DNA of 11,809 nt from NCBI GenBank assembly GCA_015222255.1, contig JADFUX010000111.1, positions 1-11,809 on the forward strand, written 5' to 3'. Source of the stretch: Chloroflexota bacterium. GTDB taxonomy: Bacteria; Chloroflexota; Dehalococcoidia; GIF9; AB-539-J10. Shown in pieces: positions 6,159-11,809 of the stretch. Each line of letters begins with the position of its first letter. Position 1 is the first letter of the stretch. The position numbers and the translations under genes are program-made. The notes beneath the pieces were generated by a model. That model had not been told where the DNA came from, searched no databases, and saw only the letters and a program-made list of their open reading frames with translations.

Positions 6159-9100
6159 TCAGTGCTCAAGTCTCAGATTGCCTTCGCCTAATATCTCACT
6201 CAGTTCGCTCGCTAGTTGCGGGCAGTAGCTTATCCTTATGTTAGGCATCTCTAGGCCGGTGGTTTCATCCCCGCCGGCAATGTTGAGAGACACTCTGTCT
6301 TCACCGGGGTAGCTCTTTAGGATGTCGATAACCTGTTGGAGGCGTTCCAGGTCCTTTTCTGCCTCAGTGGTTTCGTGGATGTCTATTATAAGATGCCGTT
6401 GATTCTGTACCGGTGGCCCTTTACGCTCTTGCTTAGCGGCATCATATGGCTGCACCTCCTGGCAATTGAGCTGCGCTCCGCCCTCCTTTATCCTTACCTG
6501 ACCCTTGATCACAAGGATATTCCCCCTCTCCCATAGGTCTTTGGTGTTTTCATAAATCTTCGGCCACACAGCGACTTCTACGTTGCCAACTTGATCTTCC
6601 AGTGTAGCTATTATAAAGCGGCGACCATCTCGGGTCTGTGCTTGACGCGTTGAGGCTACCATCCCAGCAGTTACCACTGTTTCATTCGCAATATCGGCGC
6701 TGATTTCGCTGCAGGCAACGGTAACCATTGAAGAAAGCTCGGCGGTTAGGGAAGCAAGGGGATGTTGGGAGAAATAGACGCCCAGTAGCTCTCCTTCCCA
6801 GTCAAGCTTTTGTGTGATGGGTACATCTTTGCCTTTTTCCTCGAGCGAAAGGATGGCGCCAGAGGAAGTCTGAGCCCATAAATCGAACATGCTGATCTGT
6901 CCTGACTCTTTCATGCTTTGTTCCGTTTGAGCCAGGGAGATAATCTTGTCAATGGATTTCACAAACGCTCTTCGGCTACCCAGAGAATCAAAGGCACCGG
7001 CTTTAATCAGGCTTTCCAACACCTTCTTGTTGGTGTTGCGCAGGTCGACTCGATGGCAGAAGTCCTCTATGGAGTTGAAAGGTCCCCCTTGCTGGCACGC
7101 TAATAGGATACACTCGATGGGGGAAGTGCCGACATTCTTGACGGCGGCTAGTCCAAAGCGGATAGCAGACCCATTTCCTTCCTCGATGGTGAAGCTGCGC
7201 TGGCTCTTACTAATGTCTGGGGGAAGCGTCTGAATGCCCAACCTTCGGCATTCAGCGATCGCGAGGCGAACCTTGTCCATATTATCCCAATAAGTGTTAA
7301 GGAACGCCGTCATGTATTCAGTGGGGTAGTTCGCCTTAAGATAGGCGCCGCGGTAGGCGATAAGAGCATAGCTGACGCTATGAGCCTTATTGAAGGCATA
7401 GCCGGCGAACGGCTCGATCAGGGAAAAAATCTCTTGGGCCAATTCTACCGGCATGCCGTTTTTCTTAGCTCCGGAAATGAAATTGCGCTCCTCCTTCTTC
7501 ATTACCGCGGGTATCTTTTTCCCCATAGCCTTCCGAAAGATATCGGCCTGTCCCAATGAATAGCCAGCCAAGGCCTGAGCAATAAACAATACCTGTTCTT
7601 GGTAGACGATAACCCCGTAGGTTTCCTTCAGAATCTCTTCTAAGGCAGGGTGGGGATAGTTGACTGGGATAGCCCCTTGCTTGGCTTTTATGAAAGTGGG
7701 GATTTGCTCTATTGGTCCTGGGCGATAAAGCGCTATCATGGCGGAGATGTCGCTGAAGTCAGTAGGCTTAAGTTCCTTAATGCAGCGGCGCATACCCGAG
7801 CTTTCCAGTTGGAAAATGCCCTTGGTTTCTCCTGAGGCAAGTAGTTCGAAGGTCTTGGCATCGTTAAGAGGGATACGCTGTAGATCTAGGGAGATTCCAC
7901 GATTCTGTTGGATGGTTTTGGTGGCTTTATCCAAAATGGTCAGGTTGGAAAGCCCGAGGAAATCAATTTTCAATAGTCCCAGGCGGGCGATATTCTCCAT
8001 GTGGTACTGGGTCATAACAGCGTGTCCATTTCCTTTGCCTACTGTCTGCAGTGGCACATACTTGGTCAATGGGTCGTGTGATATGACAACCCCAGCAGCA
8101 TGGGTACTGGCATGGCGGATACTGCCCTCTAGCTTCTTGGATGAGTCAATCAAGTTCTGCACTGCTTCATCCTGACGATATATGTTGTAAAGCTCACTGC
8201 TCCCCTCCAATGCTCTGTCCAAGGTTATGGTTGGCTCAAAAGGAATAAGTCGAGCTATTTGGTCGACTTGAGCATAAGGCATGCCCAGAGCTCGCCCGGT
8301 GTCTCTTAGTGCCGCTCGAGCCCCCAAAGTGCCAAACGTGATGATTTGAGCTACATGCTCACTTCCATATTTCTGGTTGACGTAAGCCAGGACTTCATCA
8401 CGGCGGTCATCCTGGAAATCCAGGTCGATGTCTGGCATTTCACGACGCTCCACGTTGAGGAAGCGCTCAAAAACAAGCCCGTGAGCTAGGGGATTGATAT
8501 CGGTGATACCTAGGCAGTAAAGAGCTAAGCTGGCGGCAGCGCTCCCTCGCACGCCAAAGTAGATACCTTGTTTTCTAGCAAATGAAGTAATGTCCCAAAC
8601 GACGAGGAAGTAATCGGCGAATTTCGTTTTTCGGATAACATCAAGCTCCTTGCTGAGGCGCTGCTCTATTTCCGGGCTTGGCTCTGAATAGCGCTTTTCT
8701 AACCCCTGCCAACAATGCTCAGCCAGCACATCGTCTGCTGTCTTGGATTGAGGCACTGTTACCCGTGGCAAGTGAAGTTTCGTAAAATCCAGTTGCAGTT
8801 GGCACATTTCAGCTATACGTTGAGTATTCTCTATTGCTTGAGGCAGGTCGCCGAAGAGCTGTTCCATCTCTCCGGGGCTTTTCAGATAGAAGAAGTCGCC
8901 GGCCATCTTCAGCCTTTTATCGTCATATATGGAAGTATTAGTCTGAATGCACAGCAGGAGTTGGTGAGTGGGAGCGTCTTCCTTGTAAATGTAATGGACA
9001 TCGCTGGTGGCCACAACCGGGATATCAAGTCTGGCAGACAGGGAAACAAGTGCACTGTTGATTTGCTCAAGCTCAGGAATGGGATGCCTTTGGATCTCTA

Positions 9101-9611
9101 GATAATAATCATCGAAGACTTCCTTATGCCATAAGGCAGCTACAGCAGCTTTGTCACTCTGGCCTTCTTGGACAAGCCGGGGCACCTCTCCCTGAACGCA
9201 GCCAGAAAAGGCAATAAGCCCATCACGATGAAGCTCTAAAAGCTCCTTATCTACCCTAGGCTTGTAGTAGAATCCTTCGAGATGGCTCTTAGTAACCAAT
9301 TGAATCAGATTATGGTATCCTTTTGCATTCTTAGCCAGCAGAGTGAGATGATGGGGTTTCTTATGGGCGGCACCTCGACTATAGCGGTCGGTTTGAGCTA
9401 CATAGACTTCGCAGCCGATGATCGGCTTTATGCCCGCCTCTTTAGCTGCCACGTAGAAATCGATAGCACCATACATTGCCCCATGGTCGGTAATGGCGAG
9501 GCTATCCATGCCCAATTCCTTTGTCCTGGCAATAAGCTGGGGAATGCGGCACATGCCGTCAAGGAGGCTATATTCGGTATGGACATGGAGGTGAGTAAAT
9601 TCCTTCGGCAT
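6159..9611 (-). CDS. dnaE: DNA polymerase III subunit alpha
   Basis: The replicative polymerase, 1150 residues, full-length for the DnaE type. The N-terminal PHP domain begins HLHVHTEYSLLDG (H9, H11) and continues with ITDHGAMYGAIDF (H43), GCEVY (E68), HHLTLL (H87/H88), FSGC (C138) and TSDVHY (D204, H206). This set looks metal-competent, unlike the degraded E. coli PHP. The polymerase active site is EMPDIDLDFQDDRR with D396 and D398, plus D550 in KIDFLGL. Other conserved stretches are FGVRGSAAAS and FNKAHSVSYALIAYRGAYLKANYP. A helix-hairpin-helix lies near 864-880, a probable clamp-binding motif is QISMF (905-909), and an OB fold spans about 975-1057. The C-terminal domain to 1150 probably contacts the clamp loader. 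The ATG gives the standard N-terminus. No intein or frameshift was seen. It is transcribed alone, divergent from the DUF1461 gene. Confidence 0.97.
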   Translation of the reverse strand: MPKEFTHLHVHTEYSLLDGMCRIPQLIARTKELGMDSLAITDHGAMYGAIDFYVAAKEAGIKPIIGCEVYVAQTDRYSRGAAHKKPHHLTLLAKNAKGYHNLIQLVTKSHLEGFYYKPRVDKELLELHRDGLIAFSGCVQGEVPRLVQEGQSDKAAVAALWHKEVFDDYYLEIQRHPIPELEQINSALVSLSARLDIPVVATSDVHYIYKEDAPTHQLLLCIQTNTSIYDDKRLKMAGDFFYLKSPGEMEQLFGDLPQAIENTQRIAEMCQLQLDFTKLHLPRVTVPQSKTADDVLAEHCWQGLEKRYSEPSPEIEQRLSKELDVIRKTKFADYFLVVWDITSFARKQGIYFGVRGSAAASLALYCLGITDINPLAHGLVFERFLNVERREMPDIDLDFQDDRRDEVLAYVNQKYGSEHVAQIITFGTLGARAALRDTGRALGMPYAQVDQIARLIPFEPTITLDRALEGSSELYNIYRQDEAVQNLIDSSKKLEGSIRHASTHAAGVVISHDPLTKYVPLQTVGKGNGHAVMTQYHMENIARLGLLKIDFLGLSNLTILDKATKTIQQNRGISLDLQRIPLNDAKTFELLASGETKGIFQLESSGMRRCIKELKPTDFSDISAMIALYRPGPIEQIPTFIKAKQGAIPVNYPHPALEEILKETYGVIVYQEQVLFIAQALAGYSLGQADIFRKAMGKKIPAVMKKEERNFISGAKKNGMPVELAQEIFSLIEPFAGYAFNKAHSVSYALIAYRGAYLKANYPTEYMTAFLNTYWDNMDKVRLAIAECRRLGIQTLPPDISKSQRSFTIEEGNGSAIRFGLAAVKNVGTSPIECILLACQQGGPFNSIEDFCHRVDLRNTNKKVLESLIKAGAFDSLGSRRAFVKSIDKIISLAQTEQSMKESGQISMFDLWAQTSSGAILSLEEKGKDVPITQKLDWEGELLGVYFSQHPLASLTAELSSMVTVACSEISADIANETVVTAGMVASTRQAQTRDGRRFIIATLEDQVGNVEVAVWPKIYENTKDLWERGNILVIKGQVRIKEGGAQLNCQEVQPYDAAKQERKGPPVQNQRHLIIDIHETTEAEKDLERLQQVIDILKSYPGEDRVSLNIAGGDETTGLEMPNIRISYCPQLASELSEILGEGNLRLEH

Positions 9612-9620
9612 TGCTCAGAA

Positions 9621-9629
9621 ATTATAGCA
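9621..9629 (-). promoter_or_regulatory. Extended -10 promoter of dnaE, near-leaderless
   Basis: Read on minus, TGC-TATAAT is an extended -10 element whose hexamer ends nine bases before the dnaE ATG. No acceptable -35 lies 16-18 bases upstream; TTGCCA exists but at 25 bases, so the TGn extension probably compensates. With a usual start seven bases past the -10, the mRNA would begin near 9614 with a leader of about three bases and no Shine-Dalgarno. Confidence 0.6.
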
Positions 9630-9681
9630 TGGCATTTGTGGCACTGCCCTTTGGCAACCTAGAAAATCAGGGGGATAAAGG

Positions 9682-10371
9682 TTGAAAATCGCAAGAGTTG
9701 CGGCCCGCTGGCTATTCATAATTTGTTTCCCTCTTTTGCTTCTTACCAGCACCGTCAGCTTGGTAGCCAGTAGCATTCATGTTTATGAATATGCCTTCGA
9801 CAAGTATGGGATAAGCGAAGTCACAAAGATAGAGAGGGGACAGCTAAGCGAGATAGGAAGAAGACTGGTTGATTACTTCGATTCTGAGGTGGAAACGCCT
9901 CAAATTAAGGTGGTCAACGAATCTGGGGAGGAATTCGAACTGTTTCACGACTATGAGCTTGTCCATCTCAGGGATGTAAAGGGCCTATTTCAGCTTGACT
10001 ATCGAATTCAGGTGGCAAGCCTTGCCTACATTGTCATCTATAGTCTGCTCTTTTTGCTATGGAAGAAAGGCCGCTGGCAGAGCCTAGCGAAACAGATAAC
10101 TTGGGGATCTGCTCTTACTCTGGCTCTCATAGCTGTCCTGGGCATTGCCTCGATTTTCAACTTTGAACAGCTATTTGTTCAGTTTCACCTCATTAGCTTC
10201 AGCAATCCGTACTGGATGCTCGACCCAAGCAAAGACTATCTTATCATGTTGTTTCCTGAAGGTTTTTGGCAGGATATTGCCTTCCTTGGGGGTGGGGCTA
10301 TAGTTGTGGAGGCATTGCTTTTGGGTGGCATCGCCTGGGCAGTTCCTTTTATTCACAAAAGGTATCGTTGA
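9682..10371 (+). CDS. DUF1461 (TIGR01906-type) integral membrane protein
   Basis: A 229-residue membrane protein matching my memory of the TIGR01906/DUF1461 family. Predicted membrane segments are about residues 10-32, 111-127, 139-159 and 201-223. Between the first and second lies a soluble stretch of about 75 residues, probably on the outer face, with the family-like motif ELVHLRDVKGLF (92-103; H95, R97, D98). Between the third and fourth is WMLDPSKDYLIMLFPEGFW (178-196), the other family hallmark. No biochemical role is firmly known to me. The TTG start has a G-rich AGGGGG (9669-9674) at SD spacing and no earlier candidate; the N-terminal membrane helix begins normally from it. Its TGA lies inside the recA -35 box, so recA probably has its own promoter. 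Only 70 bases separate it from divergent dnaE. Family call fairly sure; function unknown. Confidence 0.82.
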   Translation: MKIARVAARWLFIICFPLLLLTSTVSLVASSIHVYEYAFDKYGISEVTKIERGQLSEIGRRLVDYFDSEVETPQIKVVNESGEEFELFHDYELVHLRDVKGLFQLDYRIQVASLAYIVIYSLLFLLWKKGRWQSLAKQITWGSALTLALIAVLGIASIFNFEQLFVQFHLISFSNPYWMLDPSKDYLIMLFPEGFWQDIAFLGGGAIVVEALLLGGIAWAVPFIHKRYR

Positions 10372-10396
10372 TTTAGCATAGCCTCGCTGCTATAAT
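10368..10396 (+). promoter_or_regulatory. recA promoter giving a leaderless mRNA
   Basis: TTGATT (10368-10373) lies exactly 17 bases before a perfect TATAAT (10391-10396), preceded by TGC as an extended -10. The -35 overlaps the stop codon of the upstream membrane-protein gene. Only seven bases (10397-10403) separate the -10 from the recA ATG, so transcription should start at or one base before the A of the start codon, leaving no room for a Shine-Dalgarno on this transcript. Confidence 0.75.
10374..10393 (+). repeat. Short inverted repeat inside the recA promoter
   Basis: TAGCA (10374-10378) is mirrored by TGCTA (10388-10392) around a 9-base centre. An overlapping pair, ATAGC (10378-10382) and GCTAT (10389-10393), is separated by 6 bases. 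The repeat fills the space between the -35 and -10 boxes and enters the -10, where a repressor would block polymerase. It matches neither the CTGT-N8-ACAG (E. coli) nor the GAAC-N4-GTTC (Bacillus) LexA consensus. Arms of five bases can occur by chance, so operator function is only a possibility. Confidence 0.3.
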
Positions 10397-10403
10397 TCGT
10401 GAG

Positions 10404-11438
10404 ATGGCCACGGATAGAGAAAAGGCGGTAGAGTTAGCCATTCAGCAGATTGAAAAACAATTTGGCAAGGGCTCAATCATGAAGTTAGGCGAATCTCATA
10501 CCGAAGTGGCTGAAGCTGCTATTTCTACCGGTTCGTTAAGTCTAGATTTGGCTTTGGGGATAGGCGGCATACCTCGAGGCCGTGTGACTGAGATCTTTGG
10601 CTCTGAGTCTTCAGGTAAGACCACGCTTGCCCAGCATATAATTGCTGAGGCCCAGAAGGCTGGTGGCATCGCCGCATATATAGATGTCGAACACGCTTTA
10701 GACCCTGCATATGCCGCTAGCTGCGGTGTTCGGCTTGATGACTTGCTTATTTCCCAGCCAGATACCGGGGAGGAAGCTTTGGAGATTACCGAGACCTTGG
10801 TAAGAAGTGGTGCCCTAGATGTAGTAGTAATTGATAGTGTAGCGGCATTGGTGACCAAAGCGGAGATAGAAGGTGAGATGGGCGATGCTCATGTTGGCTT
10901 GCAGGCACGGCTGATGTCTCAAGCACTGAGGAAGCTGGTAGGCGCTATTGGCAGATCCGGGACAGCAGTGATTTTTATTAACCAGTTGCGGGAGAAGATA
11001 GGCATTATTTTTGGCAACCCTGAGGTAACTCCTGGAGGGAGGGCGCTCAAATTCTATAGCTCGGTAAGGATAGATTTGAGGAGGGGCGATTCTATTAAGC
11101 AGGACTCCGAAGTAATAGGTACTAGGGTAAGAGCCAGGGTAGTTAAGAATAAAGTAGCTGCTCCTTTCCGTAGCGCTGAATTCGACATAATGTTTAACCA
11201 TGGTATAAGCAAAGAGGGAGATTTGGTGGATCTCGGGGTAGGAGCAGGGATAGTGAAGAAAGCTGGCTCCTTCTTTACTTATGGTGAGACGAAGTTGGGA
11301 CAGGGAAGACAGAATGCCAAGGATTACCTAAGACAGCACCCCGAAGTTGCTTTGCAAATAGAACGCCAGCTAAGACCTTCAACACCTACCCCTAATGCGT
11401 CTTTCAAGCAGGAGATAGAGATACTTGCGGATGACTGA
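10404..11438 (+). CDS. recA: Recombinase RecA
   Basis: RecA forms ATP-dependent filaments on single-stranded DNA, catalyses homologous strand exchange and stimulates LexA-type self-cleavage. The 344-residue length is normal. The N-terminal polymerisation helix precedes [13 protein letters not shown]. Walker A is GSESSGKT (66-73), where most RecA proteins have GPESSGKT, so residue 67 is Ser rather than Pro. The catalytic glutamate is E96 in [10 protein letters not shown], Walker B is [11 protein letters not shown], and the allosteric glutamine is Q194 in [10 protein letters not shown], at the start of DNA-binding loop L2 ([15 protein letters not shown]). [17 protein letters not shown] and EGDLVDLGV follow. 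The C-terminus ends in a short acidic tail (EIEILADD), as in relatives where it tempers DNA binding. The ATG lies seven bases after the promoter -10. recX follows after 22 bases. Confidence 0.98.
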   Translation: MATDREKAVELAIQQIEKQFGKGSIMKLGESHTEVAEAAISTGSLSLDLALGIGGIPRGRVTEIFGSESSGKTTLAQHIIAEAQKAGGIAAYIDVEHALDPAYAASCGVRLDDLLISQPDTGEEALEITETLVRSGALDVVVIDSVAALVTKAEIEGEMGDAHVGLQARLMSQALRKLVGAIGRSGTAVIFINQLREKIGIIFGNPEVTPGGRALKFYSSVRIDLRRGDSIKQDSEVIGTRVRARVVKNKVAAPFRSAEFDIMFNHGISKEGDLVDLGVGAGIVKKAGSFFTYGETKLGQGRQNAKDYLRQHPEVALQIERQLRPSTPTPNASFKQEIEILADD

Positions 11439-11460
11439 CGCTTAGCCAGGGAAGGGCCAG

Positions 11461-11809
11461 TTGGCGGATACGAGTGCCTCTCAGCGTTGTCTTGATGCCG
11501 CTTACCGCTATCTTAGCTATCGTCCGCGCAGCGAAGGTGAAGTGAGACAACGACTTCTCCGGCATGGCTTTGCTAATGAAGAGGTGGATGAAGCCATTGC
11601 CAAATTGAAAGAGCAGAAGCTGATTGATGACTTTGCCTTCGCTCAATTCTGGAAGGATAGCCGATTGTCTTTCAGGCCCAAGAGCAAAAGGCTAATAGCA
11701 AGAGAATTAAGAGGTAAAAGGGTAGACGCGGACATTGTCTATGAAATGACGAAGGACATAGATGACGAGCTTAACGCTTACAAGATAGGATGCAGTAGAA
11801 TCGCTTTTC
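11461..11809 (+). CDS. recX: Regulatory protein RecX (3' end outside window)
   Basis: RecX binds RecA filaments and limits their growth and ATPase activity. The frame runs open to the window end, showing 116 codons of a protein usually about 150-200 residues or longer. It matches the family's three-helix repeats: AAYRYLSYRPRSEGEVRQRLLRHGF, then VDEAIAKLKEQKLIDDFAFAQFWKDSR, then PKSKRLIARELRGKRVDADIV. The central LIDDFAFA corresponds to the LxDxxFA hallmark. The start is taken as TTG at 11461 because an in-frame TAG lies at 11443 and AGGGAAGGG (11448-11456) gives a good ribosome-binding site. The 22-base distance from recA argues for one transcript, the usual recA-recX arrangement that keeps the modulator proportional to RecA. 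Confidence 0.9.
   Translation, partial: MADTSASQRCLDAAYRYLSYRPRSEGEVRQRLLRHGFANEEVDEAIAKLKEQKLIDDFAFAQFWKDSRLSFRPKSKRLIARELRGKRVDADIVYEMTKDIDDELNAYKIGCSRIAF

Noticed and set aside
9636-9665. Plus-strand promoter for the DUF1461 gene (TTGTGG-N18-TAGAAA)
   Set aside because: Both boxes are poor matches and the spacing is long; too weak to list.
10372-10403. Canonical SOS box upstream of recA
   Set aside because: Neither CTGT-N8-ACAG nor GAAC-N4-GTTC occurs; only a weak unrelated inverted repeat is present.

Overview
The window reads as ordinary chromosomal DNA from a bacterium of moderate GC content (roughly half by eye). It carries conserved housekeeping genes in short operons that alternate strand. 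The gene set (leuS end, proC, rsmD-coaD-ferredoxin, ogt, dnaE, a DUF1461 membrane protein, recA, recX), the protein flavour and the frequent TTG/GTG starts suggest an anaerobic Chloroflexota lineage close to Dehalococcoidia. That placement is an inference from memory of such genomes, not a database result. I see no tRNA, rRNA, CRISPR array, insertion sequence or prophage.

Region 1 (1-3636, plus): the 3' part of leuS, then proC, a zinc-ribbon class I methyltransferase and a radical SAM enzyme. All are head-to-tail with overlaps or gaps of 18 bases or less, consistent with one transcript. The first two are housekeeping genes. The methyltransferase/radical SAM pair has no recognisable specific function and is the best candidate for an undescribed activity here.

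Region 2 (3657-4993, minus): rsmD, coaD and an Alvin-type 2[4Fe-4S] ferredoxin, tightly packed (TTGA overlap, then a 6-base gap) and driven by a clear TTGAAA-N17-TATAAT promoter. Its last stop faces the radical SAM stop across 20 bases.

Region 3 (4994-6158): about 560 bases with no convincing gene, then a plus-strand O6-alkylguanine-DNA alkyltransferase (ogt).

Region 4 (6159-11809): dnaE (replicative polymerase III alpha) on minus. Divergent from it on plus are a DUF1461 membrane protein, recA and the start of recX (cut by the window end). Genes for DNA replication, repair and recombination therefore cluster in the right half. dnaE and recA share an extended -10 element (TGCTATAATT) so close to the start codon that both mRNAs should have almost no 5' leader. 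The recA promoter also has a good -35 and a small inverted repeat between its boxes.

Overall this is mostly a conventional region. The points worth follow-up are the methyltransferase/radical SAM pair, the leaderless recA and dnaE architecture, the rsmD-coaD-ferredoxin linkage, an apparently intact PHP metal site in DnaE, and the unexplained 5041-5553 stretch.
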